Shown here: piece by piece, positions 7,534 to 20,508 of the stretch
How positions within the stretch are numbered: position 1 is the first letter of the stretch
Layout: each line of letters begins with the position of its first letter
Origin: Edaphochlamys debaryana
Taxonomy: Eukaryota > Chlorophyta > Chlorophyceae > Chlamydomonadales
Assembly (NCBI GenBank): GCA_016858145.1
Contig: JAEHOE010000023.1
Location: forward strand, 496,001-560,000
Length of the DNA: 64,000 nucleotides
Direction of reading: 5' to 3'
Notes under the pieces: generated by a model
What the model was told of the DNA's origin: nothing
Databases searched by the model: none
What the model saw: only the letters and a program-made list of their open reading frames with translations
Translations under genes and position numbers: made by a program

Positions 7534-10500
7534 ATGCCGCGTGTCGACATTTATGACCTCGCTCCCGAGCCAGAGGGACAGTTGGAGCCTCTCTGGTGTG
7601 GCTTCACGCGTGCTAAGCTAGATGACAAGTACACGCTCGGAAAGCCTCTTGGGCAAGGTGGCTTTGGTTCCGTGCGGGTCTGCTGTGACAAGGCGACCGG
7701 CAAGGAGTGGGCCGTTAAGAGCATAGAGAAGCGCCTCACCGTGCCCAACATCAGCCCCGCAAAGCAGCAGCAGCATTTGGAGAACATTAAAAGGGAGGCC
7801 CTGATCCTGAGAAAATTGCGCGGCACGCTCAACGTGGTTTACCTGGAGGACGTCCTGGAGGATGAAGATTCGGTGAGGGGCGGGGAGGACGGATTGCGGG
7901 GGCCATTACGCGGACTGGGGCTTCCCGCGCGCTCGTGCTGACGGCGGCCGCGCATGCGCGAATGCCTTCGTCGGGACGCTCATAACGCTCAACCGCCCGC
8001 CCGCTCTCCTCGCAGGTGCACTTGGTCATGGAGCACTGCAAGGTGCGGGCCGGGATACACCACGTGCCACGCCAGACTGACTCGGGTTCTCACCCTGGTT
8101 CCTCCGGCAACGCCTGGGAGCCAGCCCCCGGGGCTTCTGCCAGGCCGGCCCTAGTCCTGGCTTGCCTCCTTTCGAGCTTCCGGCAGCTTCCTGCTTGGCT
8201 CTAGGTGTCGCCTGACCCTCCTGGGCCACCCCAGCTGACCGCCCTGTTGCCTTCGTGCCATGCGTCCGCAGGGCGGGGAGCTGGTGCACCGCATCAACAC
8301 GCGGCACTACAGTGAGCGCACGGTGAGGCCCCACCTCCCCCCCGCTACCCCCCCCCATGTGTAACTGGGGCGGTGCGCCTGAGCACTGCCGGTGACCGGA
8401 CTATGCCGGCCCCTCCCATACTTCTCTGGGGCGGTGTGAACGGAGTGGTATAGCCAGCGCAGCGACCGGGCCGGAGGCCGGGGGGGCCGTGTGTGCTGCT
8501 CTCCCGCGGCCAGGCAGGGGCGCCCGCAGCATCGGAGCAGACCCCCGGGCCTTGGGCACTGGGGCCGCTGTCCCCAGCCCCAGCCCTCCGGAGGGAGGCC
8601 AGTTAGGCGAGAGGGGAGCACGGAAGTGGGCAGGGGGCCGGCATCCCCAGTCGCCCGTGGGGCGGCGCCGCACCCAGCGTCAGCGCCTGACCGTGGGCTG
8701 GGGGGCGCAGGGAGGCCTGGGGCGTGAGGGGGGAGGCAGGGGGCGGGGGGGGGGTCGGGGCACACAAGGGACAGGGGCTCCTTCCGGGGGGCCCGCGTCC
8801 CCTGGCGGCAGCAGCCGACACAGGAGCGGCGGCCGGAAAGCAGGAGGGCCCGGACCCGGCGAGAGGGGCCGGGTCGCCTCCTGCCGTGGGACTGCGCCCG
8901 AGCGACCGCCGGACCGCGGCCCGGAAGGGGCCCACGTTGCGGCGGGGGGCCCTTGCCGCGGAGCGGCAGCGCTGGAGGTACTCCAGTGAGGGCAGCTGCT
9001 GGGCCCATCGGTGCCCGCTCTGGGCCCGGCCGGGCCCAGCGGGGCTGCCCGTGGGGAGGGGCGCACGGGGCAGGCGCTGCCGAGCCCTCTGCTGGAGCTG
9101 TGTGCGGGCTCTAGGGGTGCGGTTGGCGGGGAGCCGTCACAGGGGGCTGCGGAACGGCGCAGAGGACAGGCGTGGGAGCCGGGAGGGCAGGCCAGCGCTG
9201 CGGCGGGTGGAGACGTTTGCCGGGCTTCTCAGCCCCCGGCTGCGATGTAGGCAGGGGCTTGCAGTCGCTGAATGGGAGGTGTGGCAGGCGAGGGCAAGCC
9301 CGGCGTCCGAGACTGCCCTGCGTCCGTCTGGCGCAGTCGCGTTACGCCCCTCGCCCGTCGCCCCTCCCCTCTCCCAAGAGCTGCGATACACGCCCTCCCC
9401 TGCCCCCCACCTGCACTGACTCTCTCCCGGGAGTCCATGTCGTCAACCAGCGCCCCTCCCCCTGCCCCCCAGGCCGCCTCCTACATGCGAGCCGTGCTGC
9501 GCACTCTGGCGCAGTGCCACCACCTGCGCATCCTGCACCGCGACATCAAGCCGGGTGGGGCGGGGCGGGTGGGGGGCGGGGGGGCCCATGCATGGCGCGG
9601 CACAAGGGGTTGGGATGAGATCAAGCATGGACAGGGCGAGGGCAGCTGGGGGTGGGACCGTGACATCAAGCCGTGTGGAGGTTGGGTGGGGAGGCTGCGA
9701 TGTGGAGGGGGGGGGCCAAGGGAAATGTTCGGCATCAGCGGCATCAGGGACGAGAGCGAGGGGAGTAGGGGGTTGAGATTGCCCCCCTCCCCCTCCCTTC
9801 CTCGTCCCCCCCAAGGCAACTTCATGCTCCTCACCGATGCGGAGCGGGCGCCCGTCAAGGCCATCGGTGGGTGCACGTGCGCGTGGGCCCGTGGGACGCG
9901 CCCGGGGCCCGGGGCGGGGCCTGGGATGGGCCCGTCGGCGTCTTGAGCTTGGGGTCGGTGGGTGCACGTGCGCGCGGTCCCTCCTTCCCCTTGTGCACCC
10001 TGACCTGCACCTCCGTGCACACCGGCTAGCCGCCGCTTCAACTCTGGAGCGTCCTTCACACCCAGACCCCCCACCCACCCCCATGCACGCTGGCCGCTGC
10101 CCACACACACGCAACCCCCCACCACGAGCAGCCCTGAACGCAACTCCCCACCACCCCCACCACCCCTGCCCCCCAGACTTCGGCCTGGCCGTCTTCTTCG
10201 ACCCCAAGGCGCTGCCCCGCAAGGACCTGGGCCTGGAGGGCACGTGAGCAGGGCGGCGGGGGCCTGGGGAGGGCCCGGGGAGGGCCTCAGGGGAGGGCCT
10301 GGGAAGCTGCATAATGCCAGGGTGCAGCCCGAGGCCGGGGCGCCCACCGCAGCCCAGGGCAGCACCAGACGGCGCGCAGGGATGCCGTAGCGCGAGCCCT
10401 TTCCACTCTCTTCCCCCCCACACCCAAGTCCCACCTCCAACCCCCCCTGCACCCCCCCTCCCCCCACACCTCCAGGCCCCACTTCATGGCCCCCGAGCAG

Positions 10501-13500
10501 CTCTCGGGCCGCACCGAGCCCGCCTCCGACATCTGGTCCGCCGGCATCATGGCCTACCAGCTGCTGTGCGGCTCCGTGCCCTTCGACGACGCAAAGAACC
10601 CCAAGGCGCCCGCGCTGTCGCTCGTGTGGTGGGTGGCTGTGGGCCGTGGGGCGGGGGGCTGTGGAGGGGCTGTGGAGGGTGTGCGGGCGGGGGCGAGGGT
10701 GCGGTGGGCGGCCGAGCCTGTGCCTGCGCCCCACTCCCTGTTGTGTGCCCCCTCGGCTCACCCCCCTCTCACCCCATCTCTCTGCACACACACACCTGCC
10801 CTTCGAAAGGCGCGCCATCCTGACCGAGGAGCCCAAGTTCACCTCCCGCAACTGGGCCAACATCTCGGAGCAGGCCAAGGACTTTGTGCGGTTCCTGCTC
10901 AAGAAGTGAGGCGGGGGAAGGGAGGGGCCTCAGGAGGAGGGCTGGAGGGGCTGCAGAGGACGAGGAGGAGGGGGAGCCGGGGCTGCGCTTGGGCCACGCC
11001 TCATGTTTCAGCCACAGGGCGGCTCCTTTCCCGCCCACCCCCGCCCCCACTGCGTCCGCCCTGGCCCTGAAACCTGTGCGTGCCTCTGCGAGCCTCTGCC
11101 CGCCTATGGCCCCCCCCCCACCTCCCCCACCCTCCGCGCCCCCCCTCGCCCCCCTAGGGACCCCAAGGACCGCCCCAGCGCCAAGCAAGCGCTCGCACAC
11201 CCCTGGCTGCAGGTGCGGGGGAGGCGGGGGGGGGGGAGAGCGCTGTCACCGCCTAGGGGTCAGGGAGTGCGCTGCTCCTACCGGCCCGCTGCGTCCGCGC
11301 CTGCGCCATCGTCTGCGTCAGCCCTGACCACGCTTCCCGGCTCGTCCCAACCACGCTCCGCGCCTTCCCCCGATGTGATTTCTTCACGCACAGGGCAAGT
11401 CGGACCAGCGCGGGCAGGGCCTGCCGCTCAACCGCACTGTCGTACAGCGGTTGCAGAAGTTCGGCGTCGAGTCAGCGCTCAAGCGCACCGTACTGGACAT
11501 GATCGCCAACGACCTCATCAACCGCCACATGGAGCAGCTGTCGCACGCGCCGCACCAACCGCCAACCGCTGCCGGCGCCGCCGCCCAGGAGCCGGCGGCG
11601 GCCGCCACCGCCGCCGCCGCGGCGGCGGCTGGCACCGCCGCCGGGCCCGACGTCGCGGAGGCTACGCCCCAGGGCGCCGCCGCCGCGATATCCACCCCCG
11701 GCGGCAAGCTCGTCCCGCCCGCCGCCGCCGACGTCGCCGGCAGCCTCCGCCAGTTGGCCGCCCAAGACCTCCTCTTCCGGGCCGCCCACAAGTGCGCGAC
11801 CGTACACGGCGGCGGCGGTGACGCGCTTGCATTACTAAGGCGGTCCCAAAAGCAACCGTCGGTCCACGGCGGCGCGGCGGCGGCGGGCTCGCTGGCGGCG
11901 GCGGCGGCCGCGGCCGCGCAGGTGACGGCGGCGCAGCGGCGCTCCGGGGAGTACCTCCGCCAGAGCTCGTCCAACCTGCCCAGCAAGTCCAAGCCCATGG
12001 GCCTGGGCCCGCACGGGCCCGGCTTTGGGCCCGGCCTGGGCCTCAACTCCCCCGCGCTGCCGCTCCCGCTCCCACCTCCCGGCATCATCCCTCAGTCCCC
12101 CTCCCTCAACCGCCGCCCCACGGGGCCCCACCCGCCCGGCCTGCTCGCCTCCTCCTTCGGCCCTGGCGTGCCGCCCCTGACCGTCGGCAGCCCGGGGGCC
12201 GTTGCGGGCAGCAGCGGCACGCTGGGGCCGCTGGGGGCGGCGGCGGCGGCGGCTGCGTCCGCCGCATCGGGTTCGTACAAGGGTCCTGTTAAGGACATGG
12301 CGGCGGCAACGGCGTGGGATATGTCGTTCATGGCCAACCGTCTGGCGGCGGAGGGCTCGGGGCACGCGCTGCAGCACTACGCCTGGTGAGGAAGCATGGC
12401 GGTTGGCCGTTGGCGCCGTTGGCCATTACGACTTACCGCGCCAGCATTGCCGCCGTCGGTCCTGGCTTCCTAGGTGCATACGGCTAGGATAGGCCACTAG
12501 GCCTCGAGGTGTTGATCCCGGCCCTACAGGCTGCTTTAAGCTAGGCGTCCCCGGCATAGGCGACGTGATCCCTCATCCTCCCCTCATCAATGACGAGCCA
12601 CTTGACGGTGTGCACCCTAGCTCTGGAATGAAGTCCCCATCTTCGAGCTGATTCCTGCCCCCCATCCCCCCTTCCTCGCCCAAACCCCTCCTCCGCGCAG
12701 GCTCCTCCACGCCGGCGAGCGCTCCTTCCACGGAGTGCTGGAGCGGTCCTACCACGCGGGCCGCGCCCATACGCCCGCGGCGGAGGCAGTGCTCGCGGCC
12801 ACCGCCAGCCTGCCGCTGGGCGTCTCGCCCGCCGCCGCCGCTGCCGGCTCCCCCGCCTCCGCCTTCGCCTCCGCCGCCGGCGCGGCGCCCTTCCCGCGCC
12901 GAAGCGGCAGCGGCAGCGCCGCCGCCGCCCCCGGCGCCGCCGCCGCCATCCCCACCCCCGCCGCCGCCGCCTCCACCACCGCCGCCGCCGCCTCTGGCGG
13001 CGCCGCCGGCCCGCACAGCCTGCCCAATGACGCCGAGTACGTCCGCGTCCTATCCCTCGTGGCCAAGCAGAGGGCGGAGCACCGCAAGGTCCAGCGCCTG
13101 AGCCTGGACACCAGCGGGCACCGGCAGACGGGCTACGCCTCGCTGGTGGCGGGGGCGGTGGCGGGGCAGAATGACGCGGGCTGGCAGCCCCCGCAGGTGG
13201 GGTGGGGTGGGGATGGGGATGGGGATGGGGATGGGGATGGGGATGGGGATGGGGATGGGGATGGGGATGGGGCCGGGTGGGTGGGGCGGGAAGTAGGGGC
13301 AGGGCGTGGGCTGCTTCTGGGTGCTTTCTGAATGCCGCCGGCACTCCGTCCACGCCCGTAACACCCCCCCTTTTTCGTCCAATCAGCTCGAACCTCCCCT
13401 GCTTCCTGCTCTGCCACGCTTCCTCGCCCCCCCACTCTGACCCGACCCGCCCTTCCCCCTTCCCAGGAAGCGGACGAGGACCAGGAGGTCGAGGGCAGCG

Positions 13501-13913
13501 GCGACAGTGGCGGACTGGAGGGCCTGCCGCCGGGCCTCTCCGCAGCGCCCTCCACCTCCACCACCCTCTCCTTGAACGCGCCTAGCGGCCTGTCCTCCCT
13601 CTACGTCTCCGCCGCCTTCCCGCCGCCCTCGCCCAACTCCGCCGCCGCCGCCCGCTCCCTCACGGGTCCCCTGGCGTCGGGAGCCCTGGCGGCGGACCTG
13701 CCAGGCGCCGCCGCCGCCGGCCCCATCGCCGCCGCCGTCGCCGCCGCGGACGTGACGCCGCCGACGCCGGTGCGGCCGCAGCCGTCGATCCGCGGCCTGG
13801 CGGAGGCGGACGCGCTGGGCTTCGTCGACCCTGCCGTCGCCGCCGCCAGGACCGCGGCCGCCAACGCCGCCGCCGCCGAGGCCGCCGCCGCCTCCATCGC
13901 GGCGGCGGCGGCG

Positions 13914-13955
<42 letters not shown>

Positions 13956-16900
13956 GCTGCCCCCGTCGCCCCCCTCGCGCCGCCGCCCGCGGCCGCCACC
14001 GTCCGCCCGCCTAGCGACGGGACCCTGTCGGTCGCGAGCAGCGCCGGCGGCCCGGCGGCGGCGGCGGTGGCGGCGGATGCCGACGGGGAGAGTGAGGCCA
14101 TGGATGCGGTTGCGGAGGACGAGGAGGCTGACGGCGAGAGGGGGTCGCCCAAGCGCAGCTCCCTTTTGAAGAAGGTGGGAGAGGGGAACCGGGCGGGAAG
14201 AAGGGAAAGGGGAGGCGGGGAGCGGGCCGGGAGGGGTCAGTGGTGTGGGGGCCGGTGGGACAAAGAGAGCGAGGCGTGGCCGAGGAGCGTGAGTGGGGCG
14301 TTGAGGGGGTGAGGCGCGGGTTTGGGGCGTACGGGGGGCACGGCTGACATGAAAGACCACCCCTTGGGTTGTTGGGGGGGCGGCTGATACCCGCGGCCTG
14401 TGCGGTCGGCACGCCTCACTCCGTCACTCCTCCCCCCAAGCCTCTCCACCAATCACACTTCCTTGGCCCTGATGGTTCCTACACAAACACTTCCTCCATC
14501 TCCCTACCCCGCCCCACACCCGACGTCCGCAAGGCCCTCATGACCGATGTCTTGACATTAGCCTCTTTCCCCAACACCCGCACCCACGACCCCAGGTCCG
14601 CAAGGCGCTCATGAAGCCCGTCAAGAGCCTCCTCACGCACCAGCCCAGCGGCGGCCCGCCCGCCGCCTCCGGCGCCTCCCAATCCGGCGCCGCCACGCCC
14701 GCCGCCGCCGCCGCCACCTCCACCGCCGGCGGCATGGGCGCGCTCTTCCGCAACAGCATGGGCATGGGCCCCCCCCGCAACTCCACCACAGGTCAGTACC
14801 GGTATGAGGAGCGCCAGGAAGCATACAAACGGCAGCCGTCCTTCCCCGCGCTGCCACCGTCAAATTCTGTACCACCGTCGGTGACAACTCCAATTTAACC
14901 CAATCCAACCCATCGCGACGCAAAAGCAATCCGCAACTTGCGGGGACGGGGACCTTTCACCTCAACCGCTGCCAACCGCACCCCAACCCAACCCAACCCC
15001 ACAGGCGCCAACGGCGCCGCCACGCCGGGCGGCCTCTCTGCCGCCCTGGCCCGCGCCAGCCGGGGCCCGGCGGCGGTGCTGCAGAAGGATGACGCCGACC
15101 TGCGGCGGGGCTCGCGGCCCGGCACTGGGGCCATCACGCCCGGCGCCTCCGCGTTCCCCGGGCTGGACGCGGCGGAGTACATCGAGACCGTGGGCGCCTC
15201 GGAAGAGCGGGGCCGCGGGCGGGGCGCGTACGCGCTGCTGATGCAGGGCAACACGGGTGGGGCGGGGAAGGGGAAGGGGGCGTGGAAGGGCGGGCTGTTA
15301 GGGGGGGGGATGCGGAGACGAGGGAGTGAGGGCGGGCGCGGGGTTGGGGGGCTGGGAGGCTACCGCTGCCGTACTCGTGGGGGTATGCCTGCTTGGCGAC
15401 GTGTTAAAACGGCATCACAGGCGCGGCACTGAATGAACTCTAACCCCTCCAACCCCGCCTCCCAGGCACCAACACGCCCGCCGACCGCTCCGCCCACGGC
15501 GGCAACCAGGAGCGGTCCGGCCACGGATCCGACCGGAGCGGTCACGGCGGGGACAAGGACCGCAGCGGCCACGGCAGCCGCCTGGCAGGACCCGCGGGCT
15601 ACGCGATCCACACGGTACGCGCCCACCAACCGTCAACCGCCGCCGGCGCCGGCGGTACGGCAACTGGTACGGCCGCTGCCACCCCCATCGGCCAGTCGCC
15701 CGCCAAGGGCGAGGGCATCCTGGCGGCGGCGGTCGCCAAGGCCACTGCCGCGCAGCCGGGCAAGGCGGGCGCGCAGCACGTACGGCAGCTGAGTACGACA
15801 GATCTGGACGGTATCGAGCTGCCGGCGCTGATCGCCATGCTCCCCACGCCCAAGGGCGCGGCGGGGCCTGTGGTAGATGCGGACGACCTGGCGGATGCCC
15901 AGGCCAGGGCGGCGGGGGCGGCGGCAGGGCCAGGGGTGGAGGGCAAGCCGGCGCAAGCTCCCGCGGGGCCTGTGGAGGGCCCGGCAGCTGAGGCGGCGGC
16001 GGGGTCGTCTGCGGCAGCGGGGCAGCCCGCCGCCGCCGCGGCGGCGGGGGCGGCGGGTGGCGGCGCTGGCCCGTCCCGGGGCTCCGTACGGCAGGAGGAG
16101 CTGGTGAGTCGTACATGGGGTCCGGCTGGCCTGCGCTGCACTCCTGGACTTGAATCTGCTTCCACTCGCTCGCTTGCGGACAGACTCTTTGGAGTCTGGA
16201 CCGCAGTCTACCCCATGCCCGTTTCCTGATTGTCCACCACTTTTCCGACACAGCTTCGACCCTCCTCCCCTCCTCGCCCGGCCCCCCTCCCTCCAGGCCC
16301 CCGCGCTAGCCCTATTGCTGGGAGACGCGTCCAAGGTGGCGGAGCTGCAGGTGCGAGGGCGGGGTCGGGAGGGCTGGGGCGGGGTGCGGGCTGGGGGGTC
16401 CGGGGCTGCATCCTCCCCTCATTCTGTGACCTGTGTGCTTATCGCGCTCGCCGGCCACCGCCGCCAGCGCCTCACTCCCTCCACTTGCTCGAACCTGAAA
16501 ACCCCCCCTTCCCCCTGCACCACAGGACGTAATGGCCCGGCTGCATTACGACAAGTCCGATGAGCTCACGTTCGACCAGCTCAGCGAGGGGCTGTCGTGG
16601 CTGGGTAGGGAGGGCCTTGGGAGGGCAGGGGGGGCCGGGAGGTGGCCAGTCAGTGTGAGAAGAGGCAGTGTGTGGTCTAGGTCGTGCTCGGTAGCAGCCA
16701 GAGGTCGACGAGAGGGGGAGCCCGGCAGCATACGGATTGGCCCATGCTCGGTTGCTAGCGCTACCAGCTACGCGGGAGGCTGGCGCGGCGGGCAGGCTTG
16801 GCGCTCGGTGTAGGACTGCTCAGTTGACGAGTTGAGCCCTTTCCTCCCTCCTCTCCGTTCTCTCACCCACCCCCTCTCCAAACACCCCCCTCCCCCCCTA

Positions 16901-18195
16901 AGGCTACCGCCTGGAGCCCAGCGAGGTAGAGGAGCTGCTGCGACAGGTGTCGGTGGGCACCGGGGAGGGCCTCACCGCCTCGCAGTTCATTGCCAGCCAG
17001 GTGGGCCCGGGTGGGGCAGGGGTGGGCCCCGTGTGGGCCTCCGGTCTGCCCCTGTTGACGCGGCGCCGCTTGTCTGCCAGCACCGGCCAGGACCGCACCA
17101 GCCCCTGCACCTCTAGCCCTCTCCCTGGGCCGCCCCTTCTCGTAGAATCTCCCCCTCTCCCGCTCGCCACCCTCCTAACCCCTAATTTGAACCCCTTCCC
17201 TCCTAAACCCCCTACCCGTACTCCCCCCCCCCAGGTGGACTGGCGCTCCTTCCAGGCCAACCACCGCGCCGAGTGGATGCAGTGCCTGCGCCACGCCTTC
17301 GAGGAGCTGGGCGGGGGCGCGGGGGGCGCGGGCGCCATCAGCGTGGAGCAGCTGGAGGCGGCGCTCAACGACAAACTGCCCGAGGAGGAGGTGGGGCGGT
17401 TGGGAGTTGGGAGTTGGCGGCTGGGGCAGTGGGGGCGTTGCACGGCCCGCGACCGCTCCGTCCACCAGGAACCCATCCACAGCAGGGGGGCTCCGCTAGC
17501 CCCCTCAGCCCGAACCTTCACCCCTCCTCCATCCCCGCCAACCCCTCCACCCCTGCAAGGCTTCCCTGGCGTCGGCGCGATCCCGGTCAGCAACAAAAGA
17601 ATCCTCTACCCCTCCCTACCCCGCCATCCCCACCTACCCCTCCACCCCTCCCTACCCCGCCCCCCCCCTAGGTCAACCTGGCGGTTCAGGAGTCGCTGAT
17701 GGACGCGGCGGTGGAGGCGGACGTTGTGGACTTCGACGCCTTCGTGCGGCTCATGCGCTGCAACAGCGTGGGTGGTGGCGGGGCGGGGCTGAGGGGGCGG
17801 ACAGGAGGGACAGCAGCAGGGGGCGGTGCGCCGTGGGCGGGCGCGAAACTGCTAGAAGTCGCCCAGCAAACCCGCCGCTTGTGTGGGACGTGGGCCAGAA
17901 GCCGCCCGCCGAATTTGCCGCCTGCGTGGGATGTTCGGTGTTGGCTGGGGATCCCGGGCTGCGGCGGAGGGGGCGCCCAGCTGACGTGTCCGCAGTACAC
18001 TAGCAACTCAACCTTACCCTCGTTCCCCCCTCACAGAGCGACTCTCTGGGCTCGGGCGCCTCCTCAGAGCTGTCGTACGATCTGTACGACCCCCGCCTCA
18101 AGGATGCATCGCTGCATGGGCCCCTGGAGGGCGGCTCCCACTACACCCCCGCGCTCGAAACCGTCCCGGACAAGGAGGAGGGCCAGGCCGACTAA
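7534..18195 (+). CDS. Calcium-dependent protein kinase (CDPK) with giant insert
   Basis: Exons: 7534-7872, 8016-8042, 8272-8322, 9473-9554, 9816-9866, 10177-10243, 10476-10628, 10810-10905, 11158-11212, 11394-12385, 12701-13196, 13467-14174, 14596-14791, 15005-15256, 15466-16103, 16297-16350, 16526-16604, 16903-17000, 17235-17390, 17672-17767 and 18037-18195. They sum to 1,614 residues in frame. The Ser/Thr kinase domain (~33-307) has the glycine loop GQGGFGSV (40-47), Lys62, Glu88, HRDIK with Asp163, DFG Asp184, HFMAPEQ, and CDPK-style GGELVHR and HYSERT. After HPWLQ come ~1,100 residues rich in Ala, Gly, Pro and Ser, then a C-terminal helical region with EF-hand-like segments (DKSDELTFDQL, GAISVEQL, VVDFDAFVRLM). 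Canonical calcium ligands, including Glu at position 12, are missing from several loops, so calcium binding is doubtful. Typical CDPKs are ~500-600 residues. Confidence 0.9.
13203..13271. repeat. (GGGGAT)n in kinase intron 11, next to the donor
   Basis: Roughly eleven GGGGAT units start within a few bases of the donor at 13197, so the transcript carries a G-quadruplex-prone tract right behind the 5' splice site. Reading through it yields Gly-Asp or Trp-Gly repeats that are not coding. Confidence 0.85.
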
Positions 18196-18763
18196 AGTGG
18201 AGAGCGGCGGGTGCCGCGCGCAGCCGGGGGCGGAGTTTCTGCCTGTGAAGGGGGAGGACCGGAGCGCGGCTGCGAGCAGGCGCGAAGGGGGCCGCGGCGC
18301 CCTCCTTGGCTGACAGCTCCTGAAGCTCCATTGGCGATGTGGGTCGGCATGTGGGTCGGCGTGGATGCAAGGCTTGTTGGCGGAGTTGGGGGGTTGAAGA
18401 AGGGTTGCGCAGCTGCAGGCGTCAGGCATGGTAGCGGTAGCCTGGGACGCCGCGGTGGATGGGTCCAAGGGTGGGTGAAGAAAGGGATGCGGCCCCGACG
18501 GCTGCAGCGGCTGATGTGGGTCGGGGCAGCTGCAGGTGCTGACTCCCGCCGATGGAGTCAGATGGCAAATGGCTTGTGTGGCGGATCGTAACGCACACGG
18601 GAAGGAACGATACACTGCTCAGCTCTCTGCTTGGGGTATGGGACGTTTGCAGGGCAGGGCAGGTAGCACACGTTAGCGTGTCCGGGGTGAGGGCAAGGCG
18701 CACATGTCCATCCTTGAGGTGCAGCAGTCGGACTAGAAAAGAATTTGGTACAAATAACGTGCC

Positions 18764-18768
18764 TGTAA
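18764..18768 (+). promoter_or_regulatory. Candidate TGTAA polyadenylation signal for the kinase gene
   Basis: TGTAA is the usual chlorophyte poly(A) signal. This one lies about 570 bases after the kinase stop codon, a normal 3' UTR length for these algae. The assignment is inferred from position only. Confidence 0.4.
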
Positions 18769-19524
18769 GCTATGGTACTGCAGATGATGTAGTCAAGCGC
18801 CACAGTCTACTGCCGGTCAGGTACACCCCAAGCGTTCCCGGGCTACATCTTCTGCGCGTACCGCTCCGTGTAGTGCTAGATGGCCTTGTTGCTTGTGTAC
18901 TGCTCGGGGGCTATGCCCGCCTACCCCCAAGCTTTCCCGGGCACCTCTCCGGATGTGGTTCGTGTGTTCTTGACGATCAGCTTGACCACACGGCCCTTGG
19001 CTTTCCTGGCAGAGCACGATTGGTACCTGGCTCACAGCCTCAGTCCATTCCCGGGAATCCTGGCACACTCTCATACTTTCCGTAAAGATATGCTATCACT
19101 TCGCTTTGCGCTTTCCGCATTTCGACCTAGGAGGGGTGCGAACAGAGTCAGAGGACCAGCAAGACCTCACCGCTGAGGCCACGGGGCGGGTGGCGGCGAT
19201 GTACCTGAAGGCAACGGCCTCAGAGCAGAGTCAACCCAGATTGCCAGTCAGACTCGTGTTAGGTACGATAGTCTAGACCTGTCTTGCAGTTGCCCAGGTG
19301 ATGCGGCTGGTGACGGGCCAAGTCAGGGGGGGCGAAGTCCTCCCACCGGCCAAGAAGGCTGCAGGGCCCTGGATGCCGTCTGGCATTAGGACCAGAAAGC
19401 AGAGCGGGATTGCTGGCTGAGGTAAGTGAGGGCACGCCCGCACCCACATCAGTGTCATCTCTCCCTCAGGGGCACCCCTGCTCTCTTTCTCTCCCGCAAA
19501 GACAAGGGAAGCTGCTGGACAACC

Positions 19525-19700
19525 CTGACGCCCCTGTCGGCTTGGGCTGCCGTGCCGTGTCCGCAGGGCGGGGAGCTGGTGCACCGCGTCAACACACGCA
19601 CCCGGTAACCGGGTGTCACGCAATACTATCATTGGGCTGTGTTGGAGCACTTGGAGGTCGGGAACTGCTGTTGTCCCCAGCCCCAGCCCCTGCCCCACGT
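19525..19700 (+). pseudogene. Broken copy of kinase exon 3 with its introns
   Basis: The segment ccgcag|GGCGGGGAGCTGGTGCACCG (19561-19586) repeats the intron-2 acceptor and exon 3 of the kinase (8266-8291), with GTC in place of ATC next. The reading frame then meets TAA after GGELVHRVNTRTR. Downstream, tgtccccagccccagcccct (from about 19672) resembles kinase intron 3 near 8568. Intron sequence is present, so this is a DNA-level duplication rather than a retrocopy. No other exon is recognisable. Confidence 0.65.
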
Positions 19701-20508
19701 GGGGAGCCGCACCCTGCCGCACGTCCACAGGCGCTCAGGAGGTTGTATCCCCATTGAAACCTTAACGCCTAGCACGTTGAGGGATGCGCGGGCGCGCGGC
19801 CCAGCCCAGCCGAGCCGCCCTCGAGCTTGATCTCCATACTCCAAAGTAACGGCCGCTCAATCCCACCCAAGCACCGTCCTGCCTAGCGCCTCGGGTAGTG
19901 GACCTTGATAAGCGGCAGACGCTGCCGGACTGGTGGCCATTCACGACGGCGAGGACCAGAAATGCCGCGTTGAAACCGGAGGAGGGTGGTGGGGAGGACC
20001 AGCACGTGATACTTCCCGCCCGGGCTGTGCGAGCCGTTCGGCGCCTCTGTCTGCCGGGCACACCTCGCCACCGCGGTTCCGCGACGTAGTAGCTAGGCGG
20101 GACAGGCCGGGGGAGCTTTTTTTGGCGCCGCGTCTGGTCCCATCCACCATCCAAGTTCACAGAAGTGTGGACCCCGTCTTACAGAGTGGTGGTTTATGAT
20201 CGATTGAAAGATATCTATTCACCTGTCCCTAGTCCGGGATAACGCAAGGGGGTAGCACGCACATGGGATTTCCAAGGGTTGCCCTCCTCTGCGAGCAGCT
20301 CACGGACTTGGCCAATTGACAATGATTTAGGCTTCAATGTGCATTTATTTGCAGATAGAATCTGGCTCGCGTCACGGGCGGAATGCGCCATCGAGGGCGG
20401 TCGGGAAGGAAGTACAGGTCTAGACCTCGCGGCCCTTCTGTGCATACTCTCTAGCTGCTCCAAACTTGCTGCAACACATGTACCCTTAGACGCACACATA
20501 CGCAAGAA

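Larger units (their letters stand above)
18196..20508. other. Intergenic, with kinase-derived fragment
   Basis: It begins with the kinase 3' region (TGTAA at 18764-18768). At 18340-18530 there are loose repeats of gatgtgggtcgg. About 18840-19100 is less GC-rich, with two similar ccaagc/gtttcccgggc stretches and no open gene. About 19525-19700 is the kinase-exon-3 remnant. No other gene was recognised up to the PP2C start. Confidence 0.5.

Noticed and set aside
8307..9066. Overlapping open frames in the long kinase intron 3
   Set aside because: Low-complexity Pro/Arg/Gly translations in all frames; the flanking kinase exons join in phase across this interval.
14522..14560. Possible alternative kinase exon (gtccgcaaggccctcatgac) before exon 13
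   Set aside because: It resembles the start of exon 13 (gtccgcaaggcgctcatgaa) but lacks an AG acceptor directly before it; probably a small local duplication in the intron.
15415..16334. Large minus-strand open frames opposite the kinase linker
   Set aside because: GC-rich, Ala-coding sequence gives open Arg/Pro frames on the opposite strand; the plus-strand frame fits 21 phase-matched exons.
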